Assembly: GCA_022824465.1 (NCBI GenBank)
Contig: JAJDZV010000004.1
Coordinates: 558,001-622,000, forward strand
Direction: 5' to 3'
DNA from: Anaerolineae bacterium
GTDB taxonomy: Bacteria > Chloroflexota > Anaerolineae > Aggregatilineales > Phototrophicaceae
DNA length: 64,000 bases
In this document: positions 52,363 to 60,580 of the stretch, piece by piece
How the letters are laid out: every line of letters begins with the position of its first letter
How positions within the stretch are numbered: the first letter of the stretch is position 1
Notes under the pieces: model-generated
Seen by the model: only the letters and a program-made list of their open reading frames with translations
The model's database searches: none
What the model was told of the DNA's origin: nothing
Made by a program: the position numbers and the translations under genes

Positions 52363-53766
52363 ATGATTCGACTTGTCATTATCGCTGTGATCATTTTTGG
52401 CAGCAGCGCAGTCGCCGCCCAAATTGAACCACGCGATTACGCTATTTCGGCGCCGCGCGTCACCTTCAGCGACGATGGCGCGACGGCCATTATTAGCTTC
52501 GTCGTCAACAATCAGGGCGGCGACGCGGTAGAAGCATCGCGCGTAGAAATCACCGAGCATCAGTCTGGCGATATGTTGGCGACCGAGTCCTTGCCGCGCC
52601 TGCCCGCTGGCGGCGAGCAGTCTTTTCGCATTGAAGCGCGGCTGGCGGAATTGCCAGCGCCCGACCTCTTTTTCAAGATTGAAGCCGGCATCGACGACTA
52701 CGAACTGGCGGACAGCCCGATCGCGCGCGATAACGTTCAGATCTTTCGCATTAACAAGGCGGATGCCGCCGCGGCGACCGGCGCCGACCCGGCCGACTTG
52801 GCCGCCAGGCCGGCGGTTGACTTGTATCTTCCGCTGGTGAATATCGGCATAAACTTTCTGTCGGATGGGGTAGAAATCAACGAGGTCCGGTATGGCTCGG
52901 GCGACTTGCTCGGCTTCGGCGGGCTCATCCTGGTGGCGCTGTTCTGTTTGTGGCTGCTTAGCCTGGCGCTGCGGTTGGTTTTTCGCCGGCCGCCCAAGTT
53001 CGAGACCTGGCAGCCGCCCTATGCCGTAAGCGCCTGGCACGACCCCAATTCGGCGCTCGGGCGGCGACAAGGCTGGCAGTTTCACGCGCAGAATTGCATG
53101 ATCGACGCGCCGCGCGCGCCAAATCAAGTGACGGTCATCAAACGGCTGACGGACGATAACGGCGTGAGTTTGGGCGCATGGCGAATACAGGCTGTGCGTA
53201 CGACGCAGTATGACATTTACGGGCGCATCAGCCGCAGCGAAGTCGTCATGCCGCAACGAATCAACAAGCAACTGACGCGGATCGCCAGACAGGCGCCGGT
53301 TCTTGACAGTGACGAACTTAGAACGGCGATACAACCGGTGGCGCAGCGCCTGTGCCGTCACGCATTGGCGGCTGTAGAAAAGCAGAACCGCATGCTGCCT
53401 TTAGCGCTGGATATGCGCTTTGAGGGCGCGCTCGGCGAGGCGCGCGTGCACTTTGAGCTGTACCAATATCGCAGCGACGCCTGGCATCTTATTGACCACT
53501 GGGAGCCGGAGTTGGGCAAGCTGGGCGCGCGGATTCCGGAGCAATTCACATTTTCGCTGAACGGGCAACTGCCAGGGGAGAGCTACCGCGAATTCAAAAG
53601 CCGCCTGCGCGATGACTTGACCCAGCTGCTGATAGGATTGCTCAGCGAGCGCCGTCATGATTCCGAAGCGGACGTTCAGGCGCCAGATCAACCTCAGCCT
53701 GCGCCGGCTGATGGCGGCGGCGCCTGGAACGATGCCGCGCCTGATGATGAGACTGACGCGCGCTAG
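52363..53766 (+). CDS. Exported single-pass membrane protein, unknown function
   Basis: A 467-residue protein beginning with a signal peptide (MIRLVIIAVIIFGSSAVAAQ). Residues about 20-170 are extracytoplasmic and resemble a CARDB/Ig-like beta-sandwich (VTFSDDGATAIISFVVNNQG, then LPAGGEQSFRIEA). A membrane helix lies at about 185-208. The remaining 260 residues are cytoplasmic with no recognised domain and an acidic Pro-rich end. The start is supported by the upstream TATAAT. It may link an outside ligand to a cytoplasmic partner, but this is speculation. Confidence 0.7.
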   Translation: MIRLVIIAVIIFGSSAVAAQIEPRDYAISAPRVTFSDDGATAIISFVVNNQGGDAVEASRVEITEHQSGDMLATESLPRLPAGGEQSFRIEARLAELPAPDLFFKIEAGIDDYELADSPIARDNVQIFRINKADAAAATGADPADLAARPAVDLYLPLVNIGINFLSDGVEINEVRYGSGDLLGFGGLILVALFCLWLLSLALRLVFRRPPKFETWQPPYAVSAWHDPNSALGRRQGWQFHAQNCMIDAPRAPNQVTVIKRLTDDNGVSLGAWRIQAVRTTQYDIYGRISRSEVVMPQRINKQLTRIARQAPVLDSDELRTAIQPVAQRLCRHALAAVEKQNRMLPLALDMRFEGALGEARVHFELYQYRSDAWHLIDHWEPELGKLGARIPEQFTFSLNGQLPGESYREFKSRLRDDLTQLLIGLLSERRHDSEADVQAPDQPQPAPADGGGAWNDAAPDDETDAR

Positions 53767-53818
53767 AGCTTTCAGCTACAATGCCGCTGCAATGGTGGAT
53801 GTAAAGGAGCTGCAGACG

Positions 53819-54229
53819 ATGTCAGTGACGATACCCGAAAACGTAAGGGACTTGCTCGACCGCCCGGTGGTGGTTGCCATCGCGACGATTAATCCGGATG
53901 GTCAACCGCAGGTGACGCCGGTTTGGGCGAGCCTGGAAGGCGATCAAGTGTGGATTAACTCTGCCGTGGGACGGCGCAAGGACCGCAACCTCCGCGCCAA
54001 CCCCAAAGTGACGGTGATGGCGTTGGACCCGGAAAGTCCATTTAACTGGGCGGAGATTCGCGGCGAAGTGATCGAGTTTGATGAGACGGACGCGGCGCTG
54101 GCGCATATCAACAAGCTGTCGGGCCTGTATGCAGGCAATGATGACTACTATTCCTTCAATCCCGACGGTCGCGGCAAGGAGCAGCGCGTCATTTATAAAA
54201 TTCAGCCGAGCAAGATCAACACGATGTAG
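53819..54229 (+). CDS. PPOX-class (F420/FMN split-barrel) oxidoreductase
   Basis: A 136-residue protein. The start at 53819 follows AAAGGAG at 9 nt, with TACAAT at 53776-53781 as likely -10; an in-frame ATG at 53792 lies too near that -10. The split-barrel fold is shown by VVVAIATINPDGQPQVTPVWASL and VWINSAVGRRKDRNLRANPKVTV, as in pyridoxamine-5'-phosphate-oxidase-like proteins of the TIGR03618 type, which bind F420 or FMN. The cofactor cannot be decided from sequence alone. Confidence 0.85.
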   Translation: MSVTIPENVRDLLDRPVVVAIATINPDGQPQVTPVWASLEGDQVWINSAVGRRKDRNLRANPKVTVMALDPESPFNWAEIRGEVIEFDETDAALAHINKLSGLYAGNDDYYSFNPDGRGKEQRVIYKIQPSKINTM

Positions 54230-54235
54230 CTGCGA

Positions 54236-55102
54236 TCAGACGCGGCCCGGGCGCCCGGTGTAATCGCGCAGATACAAGAAATCATGGCCGATGCTGCGCT
54301 TGCTCAGCTTTGCGACATTGGGCATCGTGCGTTTGTAGTGATTGGCTTTGACGCGCTCCCAAATCCTGACGACGAAGTCACGGTCGACGCCCTCATCCGC
54401 TACTTCGTCGACTGTGTAACGTTCGTCCACCAGCAGGAATAGCGCTTGGTCGGCCTCGTCATAAGTGAAGCCGAGTTCATCTTCGTCGGTCTGCCCCACC
54501 CAGAGATCGGCGGAAGGCGGCTTGTCGATGATTGAGCGCGGCACGCATAGATAGCGAGCCAACTGTCGGATCTGGCATTTGTAGAGGTCGGCGATAGGAT
54601 GCAGGGCGACGCCGCTATCGCCGTAGATGGTGCTGTAGCCCAGGAGGAACTCGGTCTTGTTGCTGGTGCCCATGACCAAGCCGCCCCAAGCCATGGATTG
54701 ATCGTAGAGCGTGGTCATGCGCATGCGCGCCATGATATTGCCGCGGCGCAGCTTGTTCATCTCGGGGAAGCGCGCTATCAGCGCATCCGCCATTTCGCTG
54801 ATGGGGATGGTAATATGCGGGAGGCTGAGGTCTTCAATGACGGCTTCGGCATCGCGCAAGCTGGCGGCCGACGAGGTCTTATATGGCATGCGCAAGGCGA
54901 GCACATTTTCAGGACCAAGAGCGCGCGCTGACAAGTAGGCGGAAACCGCTGAATCTATCCCGCCGGATAAGCCGATGACCGCCCGGGACATGCCCGCCTT
55001 GGCGACGCTGTCGCGAATGAATCCGGTCAGGATGCGGGTCGCTAGCGCGGTATTTATCTTCAGGCGCGGCACAATCGACATGGCTGCGTGTTGCATCATC
55101 AA
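54236..55102 (-). CDS. nadE: NAD+ synthase (NH3-type NadE domain)
   Basis: A 288-residue synthetase with the PP-loop GLSGGIDS (residues 44-51) and the late motifs GTSNKTEFLLGYSTIYGDSG and HPIADLYKCQI of NadE. It amidates nicotinic-acid adenine dinucleotide to NAD+. There is no fused glutaminase domain; a matching stand-alone glutaminase-type nitrilase is encoded at 799-1662. A small gene of unknown function lies 6 bp upstream on the same strand. Confidence 0.93.
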   Translation of the reverse strand: MMMQHAAMSIVPRLKINTALATRILTGFIRDSVAKAGMSRAVIGLSGGIDSAVSAYLSARALGPENVLALRMPYKTSSAASLRDAEAVIEDLSLPHITIPISEMADALIARFPEMNKLRRGNIMARMRMTTLYDQSMAWGGLVMGTSNKTEFLLGYSTIYGDSGVALHPIADLYKCQIRQLARYLCVPRSIIDKPPSADLWVGQTDEDELGFTYDEADQALFLLVDERYTVDEVADEGVDRDFVVRIWERVKANHYKRTMPNVAKLSKRSIGHDFLYLRDYTGRPGRV

Positions 55103-55108
55103 GCCGCC

Positions 55109-55495
55109 TCAGTCTTCGTTGTCTAGCGGCTGCAGCAAATAATGCGTAATCTGATGCGGATAGCTTTCATTGACATTCAGGTTCAAGCGCAAGCGCGTCC
55201 CGCCTTTCTCGCCAGTCAGTATGAGTTGAATGGCGTAGTCTTCCGCCGCTTCAACCTCCGCCACTTTCAGCCGGCCATGGAGGCGGCGTGTGGCCTTGAG
55301 ATCGAGCAAGCGCCGTTTGACCGGGTTTTCCATCAGCGCCAAGTCGTAGTAGCCGCTGCGCATGAAGCCGCGAAGTTTACGGAAGTCGCCAGCGTTGTAA
55401 TAGCGCATCTGGGCGATGAAACGGCGGCCCGCTTTGCTCGCGCCAATCCTTTGGCGAAGATTTTCCTGCATACGCGGCTTGTCTGATGCGGCCAT
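55109..55495 (-). CDS. Hypothetical protein, 128 aa, NTF2-like
   Basis: A basic 128-residue protein. The C-terminal half (DYAIQLILTGEKGGTRLRLNLNV, HQITHYLLQPLD) looks like the last strands of an NTF2-like/SnoaL fold with the common ending xHYLLQP. No catalytic residues can be named. The gene is cotranscribed with nadE. Confidence 0.55.
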   Translation of the reverse strand: MAASDKPRMQENLRQRIGASKAGRRFIAQMRYYNAGDFRKLRGFMRSGYYDLALMENPVKRRLLDLKATRRLHGRLKVAEVEAAEDYAIQLILTGEKGGTRLRLNLNVNESYPHQITHYLLQPLDNED

Positions 55496-55594
55496 GGCGC
55501 CTTCGCCGGGTCTCTACGTGAGCCGTATCATAACACATTGGCTTAGAAATCAGGTATGATAGCCAGGAATCATTAAGCGTGGCGAAGGACAGCT

Positions 55595-56392
55595 ATGGCG
55601 GACAGATTGGCGGAAATACGAGCGGCGATTGACCGCTTCCAAATGGCGGAGGCGCGCGCGCTCGTCGCCGACGAATTGAAGGAGAATCCAAGCGCTGAAG
55701 CGAATTATCTGGCGGCTATGGCGGCGCTTAGACAGGGCGATAAGGTGGCCTACCTGGAGAGGGCGCTGGAGCTTGATCCGGCTCACGAAGGCGCGCGAAA
55801 AGAACTGGCTGGCGTTCGCCGTCCGGAAGACGCCGCGCCAGCGCGCAAGCCAGAGCCGGAGCGCGAGCAGAAGCGGATAGCGACGCCAGCGCAAGCGAGC
55901 CCTAGCGCGCAGCCGGCCGCGGCCCAGTTCAAGCTGGCGTCGATAGGAAGACGTTTCATCGCCCTCTGCATCGACGGCTTCATCATCGCCGTGTTTACCG
56001 TTGCCGTTATGATCTCGCTTGGGCATTTCGCGCAATTGTACGAGGCGATGGCTACCTTCGACGAGGCGGTTGTCGCAGCGGCGATGGCGCAGTTCCAGTC
56101 GGATGCGATCCCGGTGAACCTGGTGGTCAGCGGGATATACAATGTCGTATTGATGAAGATCTTCAATGGGCAGACGCTGGGGAAGATGGCGCTGGGGATG
56201 CGCGTGGTCAAGAAGCGGGGCGGGCGCATCACCTTGCTGGATGCTGTCGTGCGCAATGTCTTCGGCTACGCTGTCAGCCAGATCTTCATGCTGGGTTATA
56301 TGTGGGCGGCTTGGGATCGCGAGCGGCAAGCCTGGCACGACAAGCTGGCGGGGACGGTGGTGGTTGAGGAGCGGCGGACGGTCTCGATGTGA
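55595..56392 (+). CDS. RDD family membrane protein with TPR-like N terminus
   Basis: A 265-residue protein. Residues 1-70 look like one or two TPR helices-turn-helices (LVADELKENPSAEANYLAAMAALRQG). A Pro/Ala linker leads to the RDD domain (about 115-260), named for Arg-Asp-Asp; here GRRFIALCIDGFIIAVF supplies the R-D pair, and the domain has three membrane helices and the motif GQTLGKMALGMRVVKKRG. Some RDD proteins are ion antiporters. The role here is unknown. Confidence 0.83.
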   Translation: MADRLAEIRAAIDRFQMAEARALVADELKENPSAEANYLAAMAALRQGDKVAYLERALELDPAHEGARKELAGVRRPEDAAPARKPEPEREQKRIATPAQASPSAQPAAAQFKLASIGRRFIALCIDGFIIAVFTVAVMISLGHFAQLYEAMATFDEAVVAAAMAQFQSDAIPVNLVVSGIYNVVLMKIFNGQTLGKMALGMRVVKKRGGRITLLDAVVRNVFGYAVSQIFMLGYMWAAWDRERQAWHDKLAGTVVVEERRTVSM

Positions 56393-56450
56393 CCGAGTTA
56401 TCACTATATTTGATACAATAGCTTTGTAGTTACAGAGTCAGGATAAGGCC

Positions 56451-56924
56451 ATGAATACCATTGAGAGCATCGACCTTATCTACCGCAATCCCAAAGTCAG
56501 GAGCGGGCGGCACTGTGTTGTCGGTACCGGTTTACGCGTGATTGACATCGTCATGGCGATGCAATTTGGCAATCGGACGCCTGAACAGATGGCTGGGGAC
56601 TACGATATTTCCTTGGCGCAGGTTCATGCCGCGCTGGCGTACTACTACGAGAACAAGGCGGAAACCGACGACGACATTCGCGAGGATATTCGGATTGGTC
56701 TGGAGTTGGCGAAGGAAGGTTGGGGTAGACCGGAAAAGTCGCTCAGCTCGCGGCTAAGGCATTTTATGCAGAATGAAGACTTTCACGCCGCGATTTCCGA
56801 GGCGGTTGAATCTTCTAACGAATACCGTCCGGCGCTCGTCAAGGCCCTGTTTGCAAAGATGAATGTACTGGAGCTTGGCTCGCATGAGGCTCTAGTCAAG
56901 CAGGCGCGCGAGTCAAGTGAGTGA
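56451..56924 (+). CDS. DUF433 antitoxin of toxin-antitoxin pair 1
   Basis: A 157-residue protein whose first 75 residues are a DUF433 domain (SIDLIYRNPKVRSGRHCVVGTGLRVIDIV, HAALAYYYENK), a helix-turn-helix-type antitoxin paired with DUF5615 toxins. The extra C-terminal half is helical and may be the toxin-binding part. The stop overlaps the toxin start by 8 bp (GTGAGTGA). A TACAAT -10 lies at 56414-56419. Antitoxin-first order is typical. Confidence 0.85.
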   Translation: MNTIESIDLIYRNPKVRSGRHCVVGTGLRVIDIVMAMQFGNRTPEQMAGDYDISLAQVHAALAYYYENKAETDDDIREDIRIGLELAKEGWGRPEKSLSSRLRHFMQNEDFHAAISEAVESSNEYRPALVKALFAKMNVLELGSHEALVKQARESSE

Positions 56925-57267
56925 GGACTTACCGCGCTTCTATCTTGATGAACATGCGCCCGTTGAGATAGCACGACAACTCAATGAGATCGGCATAGAT
57001 ACGGTCACTGTTCGAGACCAGAAAACGAGAGGTAAGGATGACCCAAGCCAACTGCAAATCGCCACTGACCAAGGACGTGTGCTATGCACGTTGGATAGCG
57101 ACTACATTGGACTTGCGCAGGACGGGGCGATACACGCTGGAATTGTATTCATTCCCAACGAGAACACTGAAATCGGAGTAGTCGTTACTTATCTAGCCCT
57201 TATGGCTAAAGTATTCACAGTTGATGAAGCGCGAAATCACGTGGAATTCCTGACACAGCTCGAGTGA
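56917..57267 (+). CDS. DUF5615 PIN-like toxin of pair 1
   Basis: A 116-residue protein read from GTG at 56917. It has the DUF5615 pattern: FYLDEHAPVEIARQLNEIG with the first acidic pair, the RDQKTRGKDD loop, and RVLCTLDSDYIGLAQ with the second acidic set, followed by HAGIVFIP. This is a short PIN-like nuclease fold; acidic residues are intact. It is coupled to the antitoxin gene by an 8-bp overlap. Confidence 0.85.
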   Translation: MSEDLPRFYLDEHAPVEIARQLNEIGIDTVTVRDQKTRGKDDPSQLQIATDQGRVLCTLDSDYIGLAQDGAIHAGIVFIPNENTEIGVVVTYLALMAKVFTVDEARNHVEFLTQLE

Positions 57268-57322
57268 TTTGGGTGCAATTTGTGTAGCCTCGCCACGGAA
57301 CGCGCAATTAGCCGCCACTCCC

Positions 57323-57390
57323 ATACCGCCGCACCCGCAAATCACACTGCTCCTTGTGCCCCATAAATCCTTCCAGGTCGCGGAGCCGAT
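57323..57390 (+). repeat. Decayed copy 1 of the hisD-family 3' end
   Basis: This segment closely resembles the 3' coding end of the hisD-family gene at 59191-59256, sharing ATACCGCCGCA, then CACTGCTCCTTGTGCCCCAT and CCTTCCAGGTCGC with only scattered differences. It lies between toxin-antitoxin pairs 1 and 2. Confidence 0.7.
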
Positions 57391-57458
57391 CCCGACATGA
57401 CATTATTGCGCCAGTTTAAGGTACAATGCAAGACACTACAGTCAGCTAGGAGCCGGCA

Positions 57459-57890
57459 ATGAATACGATTGAGAGCATCAATCTGATCTATCGGGATCCT
57501 GAGATCCGCGGGGGACGGCCATGCGTTGTGGGCACAGACCTGCGAGTACTCGATATCGTGGTCGCAATGATCTTTGATGAGCGCAATCCCGATCAATTGG
57601 CGCAAGACTATGCGCTTTCAATGGCAGAGGTCCATGCCGCATTGTCATATTATCACTGCAACAAAGCTGAAATCGATGAAGACATTCGTGAGGATATCAA
57701 GAGAAGCGAGGCGATTGGAAAAGGTGGCATTGCCAAGGAGCAGAGACCCGTTCACGAAGACGTAGAAGCGGTGAAGGTTGGAGACACATCCAAGGACCTA
57801 ATTGAGGGATTGATCCACGAGGCGCTAAGGAAAGTCGCAGATGACACGGCTAAGGAAGTGCTGGAGCTGATGGGAAAAGACGTTGAATGA
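57459..57890 (+). CDS. DUF433 antitoxin of pair 2
   Basis: A 143-residue DUF433 protein (SINLIYRDPEIRGGRPCVVGTDLRVLDIV) with a helical charged C-terminal half. TACAAT at 57422-57427 and AGGAGCC before the ATG are shared almost base for base with pair 3. The stop overlaps the toxin start by 8 bp. Confidence 0.85.
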   Translation: MNTIESINLIYRDPEIRGGRPCVVGTDLRVLDIVVAMIFDERNPDQLAQDYALSMAEVHAALSYYHCNKAEIDEDIREDIKRSEAIGKGGIAKEQRPVHEDVEAVKVGDTSKDLIEGLIHEALRKVADDTAKEVLELMGKDVE

Positions 57891-58239
57891 CCAGCAGATC
57901 GCGTTTTACTTCGACGCATGCGTACAAGTAGCGATTGCTGAACAATTGGAGCTTTCTGGCTCTGATGCGGTAACTGCGCGCGATTTGGACAAACTCAACG
58001 ACGACGATTCAAGTCATTTGCGGCGCGCGACTGAACAAAATCGTGTTTTGGTGACTTACGATGACGATTTTGTCGAAATGGCGCAACAGGGCGAAGTGCA
58101 CACCGGCATAGTGTTTGTGCCAACCAAATACCGCAGGATTGGCATCGTTGTAAAGGAACTGAGAAAGTTTGAGGCGATGTTTCGACCTGAACGAGTGAGA
58201 AACCTAGTCTGGTATCTTACCGACACCACGTCAAGCTGA
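57883..58239 (+). CDS. DUF5615 PIN-like toxin of pair 2
   Basis: A 118-residue toxin read from TTG at 57883. It keeps the DUF5615 pattern (LNDDDSSHLRRATEQNRVLVTYDDDFVEMAQ, HTGIVFVP), but the N-terminal acidic motif is FDACVQ where pair 1 has LDEH, so the usual Glu after the first Asp is missing. Activity may be altered. Confidence 0.8.
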   Translation: MNDQQIAFYFDACVQVAIAEQLELSGSDAVTARDLDKLNDDDSSHLRRATEQNRVLVTYDDDFVEMAQQGEVHTGIVFVPTKYRRIGIVVKELRKFEAMFRPERVRNLVWYLTDTTSS

Positions 58240-58352
58240 ATTCGCTTGGCGTCCGATATGGGGCGGTGTGAATTCTGTCGACTGACCAGTGCTGCGGGTT
58301 GAGTCAGAGTCGGAACGAACATATCAGAATGCGAATAAGCTAACTGCGTTTA

Positions 58353-58418
58353 TATCGCCTAACGCGTAAATCACATTGTCCCTTGTACTTCATGAAGCCT
58401 TCGAGGTCGCGGAGCCGA
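58353..58418 (+). repeat. Decayed copy 2 of the hisD-family 3' end
   Basis: A second, more diverged copy (AAATCACATTG, CATGAAGCCTTCGAGGTCGC) lies between pairs 2 and 3. Both copies are followed by an almost identical stretch running into the next antitoxin gene (57381-57550 and 58409-58576). Confidence 0.65.
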
Positions 58419-58487
58419 TCCCGACATGACATTATTGCGTCAGTTTAAGGTACAATGCCAGATACTACTGTAAGCCAGGAGCCAGCG

Positions 58488-58793
58488 ATGAAGACGATAG
58501 AGAGCATCAATCTGATCTATCGGGATCCTGAGATCCGCGGGGGGCGTCCCTGCGTTGTGGGCACAGGCTTGCGCGTGATAGATATTGTGATGGCGATGCA
58601 ATATGGGCAGCGCAGTCCGGACGAGATAGCGGAGGATTTTCAGGTGTCGCTGGCGAAGGTGCATGCTTCGCTGGCTTACTATTATGAGCGCCGGGAGGAA
58701 ATCGACGACGACATCCGCGACCATATCCGAGTAAGCAAGGAATACAAGGAAAAGCGCGTTGGCAGCCGACGAGATCCGGTACTATTTCGATGA
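58488..58793 (+). CDS. DUF433 antitoxin of pair 3
   Basis: A 101-residue DUF433 protein; the start at 58488 matches that of pair 2 (MKTIESINLIYRDPEIRGGR). It is shorter than the other two antitoxins, ending soon after the DUF433 core. Its 3' end overlaps the broken toxin frame by about 35 bp. Confidence 0.82.
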   Translation: MKTIESINLIYRDPEIRGGRPCVVGTGLRVIDIVMAMQYGQRSPDEIAEDFQVSLAKVHASLAYYYERREEIDDDIRDHIRVSKEYKEKRVGSRRDPVLFR

Positions 58794-59107
58794 AAACATG
58801 CCAGTAGTCATAGCGGCAGAGTTAAAGAAGCGGGGTATAGATAGACGCTGTCACCGTTAGCGACCTCAGAGAATTCGGAGATGACGACAGGAATCATCTG
58901 CGGCGGGCAACCGAGCAGAGTCGCGTGCTATGCACATTTGACAGTGATTTTCTTGAAATTGCCCGCGAGGGCGGGCCGCACGCTGGAATAATCTTCGGCC
59001 AACAGGAAGAAGACGTTCACAATATTGGAAAGTGGGTGTTGCGCTTGTCCGAATTCCATGAGTATTTGAATTCAGAAGACATGACGGATCATGTGGAATA
59101 CTTGTAG
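58759..59107 (+). pseudogene. Frameshifted DUF5615 toxin of pair 3
   Basis: From TTG 58759 the frame gives ADEIRYYFDENMPVVIAAEL, KKRGID, then shifts and stops at TAG 58858-58860. The rest continues in another frame: DAVTVSDLREFGDDD, RRATEQSRVLCTFDSDFLEI, HAGIIFGQQ, ending at 59107. The break lies at ATAGATAG (58837-58844). Deleting one ATAG restores a full-length toxin, so a 4-bp tandem duplication inactivated it. Confidence 0.85.
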
Positions 59108-59172
59108 ACGCTTGCCAGCGAGTTCCTGCACTTGCAAGCCAATGTACACAGTGCAAGGCGAACGTATTTTGC

Positions 59173-60459
59173 CTACTTTAGCGTAGCACTATACCGCCGC
59201 AGACGCAGATCGCACTGCTCCTTGTGCCCCATGAAGCCTTCCAGGTCGCAGAGGCGGCTGCCATATTCGCCGATGAGGGCGCTGGCCTCCTCGGTCACGC
59301 GCTGGTAAGTCACGGTCTTGATGAACTTGCCCACCCATAGACCGCCGGTGTAGCGCCCGGCTTTCCTGGTCGGCAGGGTGTGATTGGTGCCGATGACTTT
59401 GTCGCCGTAAGCCACGTTGGTCTCCGGGCCCAGGAATAGCGCCCCGTAATTGCTCATATTCCGCAGGAAATAATCCGGGTCGCGCGTCAGAATCTCGACG
59501 TGCTCGCTGGCGATTTCGTCGGCGACCTGCACCATCTCCTCGTCGCTGTCGACCAGGATGACCTCGCCATAATCGCGCCAGGCGATGCCGGCCAGATCAG
59601 CGGTGGGCAGGGCTTCCAGCTGCGAGCCTATTTCCGCTTCAATGCTTTCAGCGAGGCGGCGGCTGGTGGTCAGCAGCACGGCTGGCGAGGTCGGACCGTG
59701 CTCGGCTTGGCCCAGCAAGTCGACCGCGCACATTTCGGCGTCAGCGGTGTCGTCGGCGACGACCAGGACTTCGGTCGGTCCGGCGAGGAGGTCAATGCCG
59801 ACCAAGCCGAAGAGCTGCCGTTTGGCTTCGGCGACATAGGCGTTGCCAGGACCGACGATCATGTCTACGGGTTCAATGCCGAGGGCGCCATAAGCCATGG
59901 CCGCCAGCGCCTGGACACCGCCGAGGATGTAGATTTCGTCGGCGCCGCCGAAGTGCATCGCAGCGATGGTGGCCGCCGGGAGCTCGCCCTTGATCGGCGG
60001 GGTGCAAGCGGTGATGCGTTTGACGCCGGCTGTCTTGGCGGTGACCACGCTCATGTGCGCCGATGCCACCATCGGGTAGCGCCCGCCGGGCACGTAGCAG
60101 CCGACCCGATTGACCGGGATATTCTTGTGGCCAAGGACGACGCCGGGCAAAGTCTCGACTTCAATGTCCGTCAGGGCGGAGCGCTGTGCCTCGGCGAAGT
60201 TGCGCACCTGGGCTTGAGCGAATTTGATATCGGCGACGACTTGCTCGGGCAAGCCGCCGATAATCTGCTGAATTTCGCTATCTGACAGCTTGAAATCGGG
60301 GGGATTCCAATGGTCAAATTTTCTTGACATGTCGCGGACGGCGTCGTCCCTGCGAGCCTGTATGTCCGCCAGGATGCCGCGCACGACGCCTTGCACTTTG
60401 GCGTCGGCCTCGGCTTTCTGCTCGACTGTGACCCCGCGTTTGATGTATCGAATAGTCAT
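59173..60459 (-). CDS. HisD-family dehydrogenase (histidinol or sulfopropanediol type)
   Basis: A 428-residue member of the histidinol-dehydrogenase fold. Landmarks are [38 protein letters not shown], the zinc site region [23 protein letters not shown] with the catalytic Glu-His, and GTNHTLPT. The AEHGP and [18 protein letters not shown] variants resemble HisD relatives such as HpsN, which oxidise other substrates. No his genes are in the window and neighbours are a MetE-like protein and a cupin, so histidine biosynthesis is not the only possibility. Fragments of its 3' end occur in the toxin-antitoxin array. Confidence 0.85.
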   Translation of the reverse strand: MTIRYIKRGVTVEQKAEADAKVQGVVRGILADIQARRDDAVRDMSRKFDHWNPPDFKLSDSEIQQIIGGLPEQVVADIKFAQAQVRNFAEAQRSALTDIEVETLPGVVLGHKNIPVNRVGCYVPGGRYPMVASAHMSVVTAKTAGVKRITACTPPIKGELPAATIAAMHFGGADEIYILGGVQALAAMAYGALGIEPVDMIVGPGNAYVAEAKRQLFGLVGIDLLAGPTEVLVVADDTADAEMCAVDLLGQAEHGPTSPAVLLTTSRRLAESIEAEIGSQLEALPTADLAGIAWRDYGEVILVDSDEEMVQVADEIASEHVEILTRDPDYFLRNMSNYGALFLGPETNVAYGDKVIGTNHTLPTRKAGRYTGGLWVGKFIKTVTYQRVTEEASALIGEYGSRLCDLEGFMGHKEQCDLRLRRYSATLK

Positions 60460-60523
60460 TGATTGCCTCGTGTCAGCAGTATCAGTTTAGTCGCGTGAAA
60501 ACCAAAGTAATAGTAGATGGCAC

Positions 60524-60552
60524 AGGCGGACGACTCAAGAGTCGCCCCTACA
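60524..60552 (+). repeat. Short palindromic repeat ending CGCCCCTACA (copy c)
   Basis: GGCGGACGACTC-AA-GAGTCGCCCCTACA; the arms GACTC/GAGTC are perfect. It lies in the gap between the MetE-like gene and the hisD-family gene. Confidence 0.5.
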
Positions 60553-60580
60553 AAAATGCCGTTGAGACGAACGATTCTCG

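Noticed and set aside
52270..53361. Open frame of 363 codons antisense to the exported membrane protein
   Set aside because: Sense frame has a signal peptide, promoter and membrane helix; the antisense translation is arginine- and glutamine-rich without domains.
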